NCBI GenBank assembly: GCA_027186245.1
Contig: CP114482.1
Location: 31,453,209-31,517,208 of the forward strand
Reading direction: 5' to 3'
Source: Coriaria nepalensis
Lineage: Eukaryota > Streptophyta > Magnoliopsida > Cucurbitales > Coriariaceae
DNA length: 64,000 nucleotides
A program made the translations under genes and the position numbers. Position 1 is the first letter of the stretch; the number at the start of each line of letters is the position of its first letter. The notes beneath the pieces are model-generated. The model saw only the letters and a list, made by a program, of their open reading frames with translations. It was not told where the DNA came from and did no database searches. Positions 1 to 12,392 of the stretch are shown here, in pieces.

Positions 1-2868
1 TATTTGTTATCTAGTCAGCGCCGTGGATCAAATGATAGAAGTGAAGATTTGTCCAGAAGATATACTAGTGGAAAAAAACTTTGTTGAAGTGTTCCCATAG
101 GTATTACCAAGTCTACCACCAAACTGAGTCATCACCTTTGAGATTGAAATGGTACCAGGGATGGTACTCATATCAAAGGCATCTTATCGGATGGCACCGG
201 TAGAACTCAAAGAGTTACAGACTCAGTTACAAGAGTTATTAGAGAAATGATTTATATGCCCAGGTCATTCCCCTTAGGAAGCACTAGTGTTATTCGTAAA
301 TAAGAGGGATGGAACGATGAGACTATGTATTGACTATCGGGAGCTTAATAAAGTAACGTTGAAGAACAAATATCCTCTACCAAGGATTGATAATTTGTTT
401 GATCAATTAAAAGGGGCAACAATGTTCTCAAAGATTGATTTACAGTTGGGATACCACTGGCTGAAAATTAAGGAAGAAGATATCCCAAAAACTACTTTTA
501 GGACTCGTTATCGACATTATCATTTGGTCATAATGCCATTTGGTTTGACCGATGCTCCTATAGCATTTATGGATTTGGTGAATCAAGTGTTCAAGAACTT
601 TCTGTTAAATTGGTAATAGTATTTATTGATGATATACTAGTATATTCCAAATCCAAACAAGAGCAAAGACAACATTTAGAAGCCATGTTCAAAAACATTC
701 TCGATAAATTGAGTGTTCAGAAACTCTACACGAAGTTTTTAAAATGCGAGTTTTGGCTGAATGAGGTGAAATTCCTTGGAAATGTAGTGTCAAGGGGAGG
801 AATCTCACTGGACCCTACAAAGATTGAAGCTATAATGAAGTGGACAACTCCTACCACTTTTACTGAAATTCAAAGTTTCCTTGTATTAGCGGGTTACTAT
901 ATAAGATTCATAGAAGGATTTTCTAGTCTCACAGTACCACTTACAGCTCTTACCAAGAAGGAAAAAAAGTATGAATAATCAAAAAAGTGTGAATAGAGCT
1001 TCTAAGAGATAAAGAATAGAATTACTAGTGCGCTTGTTCTTATCATAGCTACCGAGGAAGTAGAGTTTATGATATATAGTGACGCATCAAAGATTGGACT
1101 GGGAGCAGTTCTGATACAAGATGGCAAAGTAGTAGCTTATGGATCGAGACAAATGAAATAGCATGAGAGGAACTACCCAGCTCATGACTTGGAATTAGCA
1201 GCAGTGGTGTTTACCTTGAAAATATAGTGACATTATCTGTACGGAGCCCGTTGTAAGATATTCATGGATCATAAGAGCCTTAAGTACATCTTTACCCAGA
1301 AGGAACTCAATATGAGACAAAGGAGATGGTTTAAATCGGTAAAGGATTATGATTGTGAGATCCTCTATCACCTTAGAAAGGCAAACAAAGTTGTTGATGC
1401 GTTAAGGTAGAATATTCCAGCAACATTGATGGCAATTAATTTCTTGCCTCAACCACTACAAAACGAAATCCAAAAGTTAAGTTTAGAGATAGTAATGGGA
1501 TCAATGTCGGCATGAACTCTGCAACCAACCATTTTCGATGGAATGTAGTATTCTCAGGCAGGTGACCCAAACTTATGGAAGATTAGAGAAAAAGTCAAAG
1601 AAGGGAGAAATTAGCAGTTTCATCTCTCGCCTGACGGGGTCCTTAATCATAAAGGAAGAATATGCATTCCCAGTAACGAGGAAGTAAGATGTCAAATTCT
1701 ATCAGAAGCACATGAAACCCAGTATATGTACAGCCAGGAGCAACTAAGATGTACAAGAACTTAAAGGAGCACTTCTGGTGGACGGGAATGAAGAAGGACA
1801 TGGCTGAATTTATAAAAAGGTACCTGACCTATCAGCGAGTTAAGGCCAAGCATCAACGCCCGGCAGGGGAGTTACAAAAAATTGAGATTCTAGAGTGGAA
1901 ATGGGAACAAATCACTATGGATTTCGTTGTAGGACTCCCTAAAATGACAAAGGGGCACGATGCAATCTGGGTAATTGTTGAAAAATTGACAAAAGCCGTC
2001 CACTTTCTACTAATAAGAAGCACGCATTCACTAGAGAAATTGGCAAAACTATACGTGAATGAAATTATGGGATTACATGGAGTGTTATTGTCAATAACTT
2101 TAGACCGTGATAACAGATTTACTTCTTTTTGGGGAAGCGTTCAACAAGCAATGTGAACGAAGCTTAAGTTTAGCATGGCTCTTCACCCCCAAACAGATGG
2201 TCAGTTAGGGATGACTATCTAAATGTTGGAAGATATGCTTCCAAGCATCCATTGGAATGGCACCGTATGACGCCTTGTTTGGGAGAAAGTGTAGATCTCC
2301 AATGCACTAAGAAATAAACTCTTGACTTCAGGGAATCTACCAGTGAAGCAATTAAGAAATAAAACAAAGAATGGAAACTATTATTAGCCGATAGAAGAGA
2401 TATGTAGATAAAAGACGTAGACCTTTGGAATTTCAAATTGGAAACTCTATATTTCTAAAAGTTTCACCTATGAAAGGCTTAATATGATTTGGAAAGAGGG
2501 GAAACTTGAGCCCACGATACATCAGACCATACGAAATATTAGAACATATGGGTAAAGTTGCTTATAAGCTCGCCTTGCCACCAGATATTTCCTCAGTACA
2601 TAATGTGTTCTACATATTTATGTTGAAGAAATATAAATATGATCCCTTCCATATACTAGAACATGAACCTATTCAGGTCCAGGAAGATTTATCCTATGAA
2701 GAAAGGCCAGTGCAAATCCTAGACTACACGGAGAAGATATTAAGGAATAAGAGTGTATCCCTTGTTAAGGTGTTATGCCCAAGTCATAAAATAGAAAAAG
2801 CTACATGGGAAAGAGAAGATGAGATGAAGAAAAAGTACCCAGAATTATTTAAAATTCCAAAGACTTAG
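1..2868 (+). pseudogene. Broken gypsy pol polyprotein
   Basis: The polyprotein would supply reverse transcription and integration but is split over several frames. RT is readable from about 190: [11 protein letters not shown] and [14 protein letters not shown] near 330-410, MPFGLTDAP near 535-560, and the catalytic motif FIDDILVYS at about 622-648 after a frame change near 610. RNase H spans about 1060-1420 (YSDAS, then LELAAVVF, with stops). Integrase spans about 1640-2450, including MDFVVGLPK and a degraded catalytic core. The last 120 codons (2506-2868) give a chromodomain-like tail with VSLVKVLC and ATWERE motifs and end in a clean stop. At least seven in-frame stops were seen. Confidence 0.9.
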
Positions 2869-3637
2869 AGTGTAATCATAGAGTAATTAATATATAAATT
2901 ATTGCACACATAGGCTGACACGTAATGTATAATGGTTCATGAGTAATATGTTTGGATATGCCATTGTTATGACACATGAATTGTGTGAATCATTGTTTTT
3001 ATCGCTATTTAGTGCAATTTAGAAAACCAAAATAAGAAGTAGGAATGAAATAGTTAAGGGGTTAAGCCCTTAACTTAGAACTCAAGTTCAATTTGATTAA
3101 ACCATAACAGACAACTAGATGTCTTACTAACAATTCCATAGTTGAACATTAGCACATCTCTATTGATCAAAGACTAAGAATAAATAAGTGATGATATCTA
3201 AAATTGGATCAAGCTAGACTTGACGGTAGTAGGGATAGCATATAAGAAGTCTCGGAGTGAAAGAACTAGATGGTGATAGCATGGGTAACATAATTCCCAG
3301 AGAAATAGCTTGAAAGTAAGATGATATGTGAAAGACTTAAAATAAATGATCAGAATATGATAATGATCAACCAAGACTCGACGGTGGTAACGGTACCATG
3401 TAAGAAGTTCCGGAGTGAAAGAACTTGACGGTGGTAACATGAGTGACCCAAATTCCCGAAGATATATTCTGGAAAGAAGGATATATGTTCCTTAGGGGTA
3501 AGGAAAATATTGGAAGTGATGTACCCAGCATAAAATAATTAATAAGACTATAGAGGAGATTATAAGTGAGCTCTAACTATTTAAGAAGTATCAAGATTAA
3601 GCTTTAAGATTAATAAATTTTGAGGATGAAATTTTGA
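2869..3637 (+). other. Noncoding spacer between gypsy pol and 3' LTR
   Basis: This 0.77-kb stretch after the pol stop has no coding signal. It contains a direct duplication of about 110 bp (copies starting at 3207 and 3365) and leads into the polypurine tract. Long 3' spacers of this kind are common in plant chromoviruses. Confidence 0.6.
3207..3480 (+). repeat. Imperfect 110-bp direct duplication in gypsy spacer
   Basis: Copy one starts at 3207 and copy two at 3365, a spacing of 158 bp. Both contain GATCAA, GACGGT, AAGAAGT, CGGAGTGAAAGAAC, a GGTGATAGCATG or GGTGGTAACATG block, and AATTCCC in the same order. Confidence 0.7.
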
Positions 3638-3649
3638 TAAGGAGTGGAG
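3638..3649 (+). other. Polypurine tract of the gypsy element
   Basis: The tract AAGGAGTGGAGA directly precedes the LTR start TGTAAACC. This is the expected plus-strand primer position for a gypsy element and fixes the LTR boundary. Confidence 0.8.
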
Positions 3650-4255
3650 AATGTAAACCCCCTTAAACTCGAACAACCTATAGTTGATGGGCAAATAAAT
3701 TCTAGATAATTATTTTAGATTTGGTTTGGGTAAAAAGGACCCTTACTAGAGATTTTCTTTTTTAATGAGAAAACAGAGCTTCTTTTGAAATGCTTGCGTA
3801 AATCCAGAAGGAAATCAGGAAACTAAGTTAATTACAATCAAAGGACAGACGTAACAATTAGTAAAGGTAAGTGAGCTATCGACCTTTACCTTCCTAAGTT
3901 TTGGATATGGTGTATACTAAGCAGATTTGTAGAATTAATAAAATATGAAGCTAATAAATAGAATCCTCAGGTTAAGGTTAAGCAAGATGAGGGAATGGTT
4001 TATGGGTTAAGTTGAAATCTGAGATGGAAACGGTACAAAACAGAACACCTAAACTGAAATTTAATCGCTGAAACTAATTTTGGAAATAAAACTAGAATAG
4101 AGACCTATATGTTCTCTTAGATATACGCATTTCGCCATGATAAGGTTCATGATGAACCGTGAAACTTTACGGAAGAATAGTAGACATCATACCCTTCAAA
4201 ATGATGTAAGATTGGAAAAAATTGGAATGAGGAATTAAGAATATTTAAAAGTTAA

Positions 4256-4560
4256 CGTGAAGGGTCGATGAGGTCGACGACGTCGGAGGGGTCCATGGGG
4301 TGGGTGCCTTTAAATATGCAAAAAAGGTCGAAGGGTCGACGCCTTCAAAAAATAATGGCTCAACGTACTCTATGGGTCGAAGGGGGTCGACCAAGTCCAC
4401 AAAGCTGACGGCTCGACACCTCAACACCTTCAGCATGTAAGATACTCTACGGGTTGAAGGGGGGCTTAACCGGGCCAATAGGTTGATGGGGGTCGACACC
4501 TTCAAAAATACGAATGGGTCCACAGGGTCTACGGGGTTGAAGAGGGTCGAGGCCTACAGT
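4256..4560 (+). repeat. GTCGA-rich degenerate array in LTR U3
   Basis: Loose repeats of GGGTCGA(C/A) followed by (G/A)CCTTCAAAAAT recur about every 40 bp. The tract is much more CpG-rich than its AT-rich surroundings and ends about 180 bp upstream of the TATA-like box. Comparable arrays sit in the same region of the three other related LTRs in this window. Confidence 0.75.
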
Positions 4561-4767
4561 TTACGAGAGAAATCAGGTGGACGCCCTGCATGTTAAGAAC
4601 AGATGTCGCAACAGCTTAACCACCTTTTAATTGGAATAGTCATCCCTACAGAGTGGGCTGGGCCACCCAGACATATGACATACACTTGTCACAATTGTAG
4701 ACTAGATAGCATGACTAATCTTACCCTCCCTTACACTATAAAAAGGTTGCAGTGCTTTCGTAAAAAT

Positions 4768-4910
4768 GGCAAGAACACATAGAAAGAAAAGAAGAGAAGA
4801 AGGAACAAAAAAAAAAAAGAAAAGACAGAAAAAAATATGAAGGAAAGAAAGAAAAGAAAAGAAAAGAAGGAAAAGGAGAAAGAAAGGAAAAAGGAAAAAA
4901 AAAACGATCA
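4768..4910 (+). repeat. Purine-only tract (AAGAAAAG type)
   Basis: About 140 bp is almost entirely A and G, just downstream of the LTR TATA-like box. It probably lies in the transcribed leader of the LTR. Open frames on the opposite strand here are low-complexity Phe/Leu/Ser strings and not genes. Confidence 0.8.
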
Positions 4911-6599
4911 GGAGTAAGAATTTCAAGCCTTAGTAACAACTCAGTAAGTATAGTTTCACTAGAGCACCTTAATGAAATGTTCATGGAGAATATCTTCAAA
5001 TTTTTAGAATGTTTTAGGATGAAAAGAAAATGATGTAAGTATGAGCTAAAAAAAGGTTATGGACCTCACATAAGCAGCATAAAGAAGGGGGAAAAAAGGT
5101 CACCTAATTAACCAAGTAAGGGATAATGAGGAAAAAGTTAGAACTAGATTCCTATTAGTAAATGAGGAATGCCTAGTGAGACAAGTTAGCTAAATAGAGA
5201 AGGTTATGGAAAGTTAAACTTTTATTAAGCTAAGTTAAATTCTTGATTGTATAGGTGAATAACGAACCTAGTGTTCATGAAGTACACCATCCTTAAAGGA
5301 AAGCTTGGAAACCAAGTAAATACAAATCTCAGCTATAACACGGAAAGTGTTTTGAAATGTGTTGAGTCGTTTTAATTGCATGGTTGCTCACGTATGAATT
5401 GAATTGTAGTCATGAAATGATTGATTGTGATAGTGCTGAAATTGTTATTGTTATAAAAAGTTCTTGAACAATATATGTACTCATGAGCATCATGCTAGGT
5501 TATCTCATATTTCATGTTAAGAGATTTAGACGTACATGAAGATAGAAAGAAATGAGATTAACTAAGATGTGTCGTATCGACCCTCAAAGAATGGTTTGAG
5601 GCCTAATGAAGAGGAGATTATGATAAGTTATGTTAAAGCATGCCGAGGCATAAAAAAACCATGGTTAAGTTTGGATCGGGTAGCTCTCCCGGCTTTCTAT
5701 TAGTTGAGTGCTCAACTGGTACGTACACATGGGCCCAATAAAAGAAAAAGTAAGAAAGTATCAGAACGAGTAAGAAAAATGCATGTAAAAACCTTTATAA
5801 TGAGTATGAGTCTAAGACTATCATATGTCGCATGCCTTATACATCACATGCATTCATAACTATTTTGTGAAGATATATTTGTTCTTGCTGAGCGAAAGCT
5901 CATGTCTTACGTCCCATGTTGTAGATACTAAGGGTAAGTAAATAATTTAATTATCCTGACATGATTACCGAGGAAGTGAGATGATGGCGGAGGTGGTAGT
6001 GGTACCAAGATTGAAGCAACACTGTAAATTTCCGCTTTGAAATTGTAAAAAGTAAGTCATAAATATATTGTGCATTGTGAAGATTTGGGCCGTATTTTGA
6101 GAACCCTTTAGAAATGTTTTAAAAGCTCATAGTCAACACATGCACAATGGATAATAGTATGTTAGCACTATTTTCTTCTATATGACAGATTTTGCTATGA
6201 AGCAAGAAATCCTTTTTGTAAACAAAATTTTTAAAAGAATCTCTTAAATTAAGTCCTTAGTGGGACAAAAGAAGGAAAAAAAAATTAATTTTACACTGAT
6301 TTTAAGAAGAAAAAGGTAGATGTGTTACAGTCCAAATATTGCGGGTCGCAACACCTTTTTTTTTCATACTGAGACAAGTTTGGATAGAAAATATACTTCA
6401 TATTTGTCTATATTTATTTGATCAATATTTACATTACAAAAAATTGATCATCTATTACTTAAGGCTATCCAGGTGATATACATATGAAAATATTACATCA
6501 AAATTACTCTATTATAAGGGGTTATAGTCTATACTAGTCAAACTACAAAAAAATATATTGTCCAAGGCTACTGGTTAGGCATAGTTCTACGAGTCAGTA

Positions 6600-7100
6600 A
6601 CTTTTTATGGGTATATTATTATTACATTTGGATCTTCTTCGAGTACTTCTTTTGGTTCTCCAGGATTATAGGGTGCAAAGCGGCTAGTATCCTTCCCAAA
6701 ACTCAGCCCAAGCGACATCTCTAGCATCTAAAGTCGTCTTATGCTACCAAGTCCTGGCATTGCCCCTTAATTAGTGTATAGCCAATCTAGTCCATATTTC
6801 ATCCATCACGTCTGCCGCTATGCATATATCCTCAATTTTATATATCTAGCGGTGTAGATATTCCCATCCTTCAATTCTTTTGAAGGTTAGTAGGGCGGCC
6901 ATGTGGAAAGCTGCTACCAATTCCATTCTACATTGACTTCTTATAAGTTCTTGTTACATTCCAATGTATGTAACGACTAGGGTATTCATATATTCTTCCA
7001 TAGTCTAAAAGGACTCATATCGTATATTAAATATTTCCTATATATATATATATATATACTTTAAATATGGAATATTAAAATAAAGTTAATCATAACCTAT
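6600..7100 (-). pseudogene. Gypsy gag remnant (minus strand)
   Basis: Translation on the minus strand gives a broken frame. It includes LRGNARTW, a stop, then ARDVAWAEFWEGY (about 6690-6770), matching the spacing of the retrotransposon gag domain (ARTWW ... W-x-E-F). It lies directly downstream, in minus orientation, of a primer-binding site and LTR, as gag should. The element is cut off near 6330, where the plus-strand gypsy LTR ends. Several stops are present. Confidence 0.6.
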
Positions 7101-7168
7101 ACTTACAGTGAATGAAAAAATCACTTCCATGACTTGCACATGTAGGGTTTATCTACAAAACCGCTAAG

Positions 7169-7181
7169 GGCTTTGATACCA
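7169..7181 (-). other. Primer-binding site of minus-strand gypsy element
   Basis: On the minus strand this reads TGGTATCAAAGCC, one mismatch from the usual initiator-Met tRNA complement TGGTATCAGAGC. It lies just inside the LTR end and identifies the neighbouring repeat as the 5' LTR. Confidence 0.75.
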
Positions 7182-7184
7182 AAC

Positions 7185-8997
7185 TATAACGCCCACCTTA
7201 GTAGCCCATTTTGTTTATCAAATACTTTGGAGGAAACATGAATAACTAGTAGGGGTGATACATTCTAACTTAACCTTTAAAAGCCTTTTGACTGAAATAA
7301 CGTAATAATTTGAATTTTTTATAAAATATAACTGCAATCCTTATCATAGAAAATTAATCTCAAAACTTCTAACCAAGAACTATTCTTTTTCAAAATATAA
7401 CATATATATAAGCTTTTCTAAGAGGTTTAAATTTTTTAGACTTTTGCCTTTCCACAGGTCGTGCCCATATATATAATCTCACAAGACTGATCTTCTTCAT
7501 TTTCCTGATCCTTAGTCTACGGATTTACCTTCGTAATTTCCTACAACATAAGGTAAGCCTTAGTGAGCTAGACGCTCAGTAAGTATAGGGTCCTACTCAC
7601 ATGTATTAATCCTTTAATGATTATTTTAAATTAATGCCTTTGTAACTTATATCTAGCATGCATAATTTCTTATCCTTATATATGCTTCGGCCCCGAGGAT
7701 TATGCCACCGAAATTTCAACTCATATCTAGTCAGAGGTCTACTATAACCGTTGCAACGATCCGCTATGACCTTTTCTTTAAAATTATCAGAGGTCTTTTA
7801 TGATCGACAATCGATCATTCTTATGACTCGGCAGCACCTCACTTTAATGGTATACATATGCATGCTTATGATTTTTATTTACTTTAGCATAACATTAACT
7901 CATTTTAGATCGGAAGTATGAACCTATACATTTAATCATAGCATGTCAAACCTTGTATTATCCTTAAACCATCATGCTATATTACGTTCATACTAGTCGC
8001 AATCTCATTTTTTGCATGGTAATATTTTATTTCTACTTAGTATGCTATATATCATAATCTTAATATAAACATTAACCTTAGTATAATAAATATTATCTTC
8101 AATTCATCATGCTTATTAATGATTATACTATCCTCAACTCAATATAATAATCATTCAAATAATTTTAGCATCACAACAACAAACAAATAAATAATATCCT
8201 TATGTTGTAGTGAGACTATACTTATAGAGTCTTACAGAGGATTGACAACTTGAAGTTCCTAATTCTCTTTTTCCTCTTTTTCCCTCTTTCTTCCTTTTTC
8301 TCTTACTCTCTTTTCATTTCTTTCTTGCTGATTTTAACTAATGAATGTGGCTTTTATAGTGAAAATGAGATTTAGTCAAGCCGTTTAGTATATAAATATA
8401 ACAAGTGTATGCCATATGTCTTGATGACTACTCTTTAGTGATGACTAATAAAAATAAATGATGATTAAGCTACCGTGTCTAGCTATCTTAACGTGCATGG
8501 CGTACACATTATCTCCCTTGTACATTAAAGGCATCGACCCTGTTGATTCGTCAAGCATGTCGATTCGTCGAGCATGTCGATTCGTCGAGCATGTCGATTT
8601 GTCGAGCACGTTGACCCATCGAATACTTTGTGTATTTGAGGCATCAACTCCATCGAACCATTTGCATATTGAAGGCGTCAACCCCATCGCCCTATTCCTA
8701 TATTGAAGGCATCGACCCTGTCAATCTATTTGCATATGGAAGGCGTCGACCTGTCGGTCCATTCGCATATAGATGGTGTTGACCCTGCCGACTCATTCGC
8801 ATATTTAAGGCATTGACTCTATCGACCCATTTGCATATTGAAGGCGTTGACCCCGTCAACGCCTTCGACCTCGTCAACCTGTTCCTTTTAACCTCTAAAA
8901 TTATTTTTTAAAAACCTTTTTAAAAATTACTAAAAAGATCTCCTTTAAATTTATTTTCCCATTATTATACCTAGTTTAGAAATATTGAAGGTTTACA
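7185..8997 (-). repeat. Gypsy 5' LTR (about 1.8 kb, minus orientation)
   Basis: Read on the minus strand it starts TGTAAACC, like the plus-strand LTR at 3650, and ends near a primer-binding site with a mutated terminus (TTATA for TTACA). It shares the U3 GTCGA array (8530-8885) and the TGAGC...GCTCA hairpin (7564-7578). A (TA)n microsatellite lies just outside, at 7039-7058. It is about 0.9 kb shorter than the other related LTRs, so internal deletion is likely. Confidence 0.7.
8530..8885 (-). repeat. GTCGA minisatellite array in gypsy LTR
   Basis: An 18-bp unit near ATTCGTCGAGCATGTCG repeats about three times at 8545-8610. About six to seven copies of a ~40-bp unit follow, centred on GCATATTGAAGGCGTCGACCC, with degenerate positions. 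The open frames on both strands here come from the repeat and are not genes. Confidence 0.8.
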
Positions 8998-11600
8998 ATC
9001 ACATTTTACCAAGATGGCGATTTTAAACTTCTATTGGTGAAGTTATTTAACGTGTGGTTCCTTTTATGTTCTATTGTTTGTTCTTCATTTGTATTTAATT
9101 CCCGAAACACTTTCGAACTTATTAACAATCAGGCATAGCGTGTTTCAATTATTGATTAGAGCTTTGGTGCCTATCGCTTTAACTGAGCATCTAATTATCA
9201 ATGTACTATACTTTGTAATCGTTTAACACTTAGAACACCTTTTAGTTCATTCATGAACTATTAATCCACACAACATTTTGACTTACAAAAGTTCATTCAA
9301 TCATTTTGTTAATTTCATTGGTTTATGCTACGTATGAATTTACTCCATTTAACTAATTTCAATTAACATGATCTGGAAGTAGTTTTATTTCCATTGAATT
9401 GAAATTTCAAATCTGTGTAAATTTCAAAATTTCAACCCGGATATTTCATAGGATTAAATATTGTTAGTTCTTCTCAAGAATCTTGCAACAATCAAATTTG
9501 CATCTTGATGCAATCTTATCGAACTCCTTACACGATATCTTTAACGCTTAAAGTATTACATATGTCCAATCATGTACATAATGACAATAAAACCAACGAT
9601 CTCATATGGGTTTTTATCAATTCCTTCGCCTTATCTTCCTTCATGTTTGGACTAACATGCTTCGAAGAGAAACATTTCATGACATCATCACCTCATCATT
9701 TGCAGGAATCTTTTGTACTAAATATTTTAGTACTCAGCTTATATACATCTTTAGGCAAAGCCCAACAAGCCTTTTTCTCTAAATATATCACAATAGATTC
9801 AAGTAATTTACCTAAAATTTCTATGAAAGTTAAGTATCCAATAACCACATTTCATTTTTTTTTTTGGGCATTTTAACTATTTCAAACTCATTGAATGTTC
9901 ATTCAGGAGAAAAATATGGTGTTACTCTCACTATCTCAAGCATACACTCAAGTGATCTACTATCACAAATCAAACAACTTTGGTTTGTCCTTTAGATTCC
10001 CTTATCTTGGATGCATGCTCTAATAATTAGATTAGGCATATGACATCTTAATGACTATTTTATGAAAATTTCAGCTTGTATCTCATACGACTATTTCTCC
10101 TAGCTTCAGGAAAAGAAAAGAGGTCTCATTTTCATATGGATCCTTAATCAGTATACACGAAGGAATCACAATTCCTTCACATGAAGATTTCTTCTATTGA
10201 GGTTCTTAGTTAATTTGGTTTCTTCAAGTCAATTGAAATTTTTTGTGACACTTGAAAACTCTTTTCAAGAAATTTTTTACTACCACTGTCCATTTGGAGA
10301 TTTATATCCTTCCAAAAAAAAAATAGTTATCAGCTAAATGGAATTAGCTTACTAGAATTCTAGAGAAAATATACTTCAATATCTATGAGTATGGTTTCAC
10401 AAAATATTTTATTCTGTTAAACTTTATTCCCTTTTAATCCAAATCATTCTTGCTACATCCATAACTCATATGGATGAAGATTCAATTTTCCTTACCTATA
10501 TCTCATGTGGATGAATGGACATAGATTTAAAAGATCCAAATACTAAAATTATGGTGATGTACTTGACACAGCTTATTATTGAAAAATTGTGCATTCAGTA
10601 TGTAAGTCTTATCAGTATATCTGAATCTCTCTGTATCAAATCATCATACGCTTATGATATGTTCTACGAAGACTTCACTGAATAACATCATATTTTTTGT
10701 TTTAGGTATTGTTATTGATAAGAAATCAACATTTGTATCATGTTTTATGATCTCATCTTAAAACAATACCTATGTTTTATTTTGATCATTTTTCTCATTT
10801 TATCCTTATTCCCTTTTCTCTTATTTCCAAATTTCATGTCTTCCCAAGACTTTAATTTCGAAAATCTTAGAGAATTTGAATGTGGATTCAAAGAGAGAAA
10901 GAAACAATCTTGATTTAGCATTTGTTGTTTGATCTATGTACATCATCATGTACTTAGATGCTTACAACCAAAGCCAGTTTTTCCTTTAAAACTATTTAAG
11001 AGAAATTTGGTCCTCATAAAAATATGTGCATTGCTTGTTTGTAATTGTTTCACAAACACTATGGATAATGCATCCATGTATTTAATTTAAGCATGCCTTT
11101 ATTTCATTTCTAATGATCTAGTCAATTTATGCTAAATATTCATTTTGATTATTATTAAAATTTATCATTTTTCTCAATCTTATTTTTAAGCTATTCTTAT
11201 CAACTTTAATAAAGAAGCATACCATTCAAGAGAGGGGACCATTTCCTAAAAATTAATACTAGAATGGATATATAATAAAATATTGTTCAAAATGTTGAGA
11301 AGCTATTAAATTTTCTACAAAAAAACCTTACAACAATGTATATGTCCAAAAAAATTGATAAGACTAAACTTAAGTGAATATAGTCTATGGTTAATATTGT
11401 AACTCCTTTCTCCATTTTCAATACATAGCATGATCACTTTTTTCCTTCCTCTAAGCTATTTCCTTTTACTTCTTAGGCTTTGCATATTAAAGAAAGTATG
11501 AGTTCCTTTCGTTTTTGCTATCTAATACCTTACTAAAATAAAGCTTAATGGAAGATATAGCTTAAGAATGTACCCGAAGTCTTTTCTGGCTTCTTCTTCT
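8998..11600. other. AT-rich degenerate repeat sequence, no gene seen
   Basis: No frame with recognisable domains was found. Because a copia gag runs on the minus strand just to the right (ending near 11600), this is where its pol would lie, but I could identify no RT or integrase motif. The 123-codon plus-strand open frame at 9505-9876 has no recognisable domain and is not supported as a gene. Confidence 0.4.
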
Positions 11601-12392
11601 CAAAACAAACTAGAAAAGTCACAAAATTTCTCTTCAAATGGCTAGTCTCACCGCAATGGAAACACTTTCCTTCCTTGTTTTTGGTCTTCTTACCCATGTC
11701 CTTCTTTGCCTTGAGATTTGCACCTTTGGGTCCTTTCTAAAACTTCCCTTTATCATTCTTAGCTTGGTGCGTTCCTATAAGCAACACAATCTTATCCTTA
11801 GATTTCAAAGATTCTACAACTCTTTGTAGTATTTTTAGCAGTTCATGAAGAGTTGGAGTTAACTTGTCCATGTGGTAGTCCAAAGCAAACAAACAGAAGT
11901 ATTCTTGAAGTGATTGAATGACTATGTCATTCAGAAGCTCGTAGTCCATCTTGAAACCTAGACCCTCTAGCTTCTCTATGAATTCTATCATCTTTAGGAC
12001 AAGGTCTCCAATAGGAGTGCCCTCAACCGTCTTTATATGGAACAGCTCCTCCGAAGTGTCATACCTTTCAATACGACTAGCTTTTCCCCATATCGCATCT
12101 AAGTTGTCGATTATCTCGACAACATGCATCTTCTTATATTTCCTTTAGATTTTGCCCAACATAGACGTAGCATGATGCATTGGGTCTCATCATTTAGGGT
12201 CAACCACTTGTTCCATGTGGCTTTCTCCTCAGCAGTGGTGTCGTCTCTAGGAATATTGATAACCTTTTGAGTAAGAACTTCTAAGAGCTTTTCATTTCTG
12301 AGAAGAATTCTCAGTTGCCTTCACCAATCCCGATAGTTAAATCCAACCAACTTGTTTTTTTCTATTATGGATCTTAATGAACTATTCGCCAT
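11600..12392 (-). pseudogene. Copia gag (UBN2-type) with zinc knuckle, broken
   Basis: The minus-strand start codon at 12392 opens with MANSSLRSIIEKNKLVGFNY, then a stop replaces the residue after RDW. The text continues as RQLRILLRNEKLLEVL, typical of copia gag N-termini. After a frame change near 12160 a 131-codon open stretch (12129-11737) carries LVLKMIEFIEKLEGLGF and LHELLKILQ, matching the gag UBN2 domain. One stop later the same frame reads KEGKCFHCGETSH then LKRNF, a CCHC zinc knuckle with its last Cys replaced by Phe. This is a dead copy. Confidence 0.85.

Larger units (their letters stand above)
1..6329 (+). mobile_element. Ty3/gypsy chromovirus-type retrotransposon, 3' part
   Basis: This is the 3' portion of a long-LTR gypsy element that enters from the left edge. 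In order it shows reverse transcriptase, RNase H, integrase, a chromodomain-like C-terminus, a noncoding spacer, a polypurine tract and a complete 3' LTR. That order and the C-terminal chromodomain-like module are typical of plant chromoviruses (Del/Tekay-like); the lineage name is inferred. The gag, protease and 5' LTR lie outside the window. Stops and frameshifts throughout pol show that it is an old, inactive copy. Confidence 0.9.
3650..6329 (+). repeat. Gypsy 3' LTR (2680 bp, plus orientation)
   Basis: The LTR begins TGTAA after the polypurine tract and ends TTACA, so the ends are TG...CA with perfect 5-bp inverted termini. It carries a GTCGA-rich degenerate array (about 4256-4560), a TATA-like TATAAAAAGG near 4738, a downstream purine-rich tract (about 4768-4910), and a TGAGC-GAAA-GCTCA hairpin at 5889-5902. 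The 5' LTR is outside the window, so age cannot be estimated. Confidence 0.85.

Noticed and set aside
4702..4999. Two overlapping Phe/Leu/Ser-rich open frames on the minus strand
   Set aside because: They are the pyrimidine-rich complement of a purine tract inside an LTR and have no domain.
8445..8706. Open frames on both strands with STGSM/RRIDM-like text
   Set aside because: Both come from an 18-bp repeat in an LTR array.
9505..9876. 123-codon plus-strand open frame
   Set aside because: No recognisable domain, AT-driven composition, and it lies where the pol of a minus-strand copia element would be expected.
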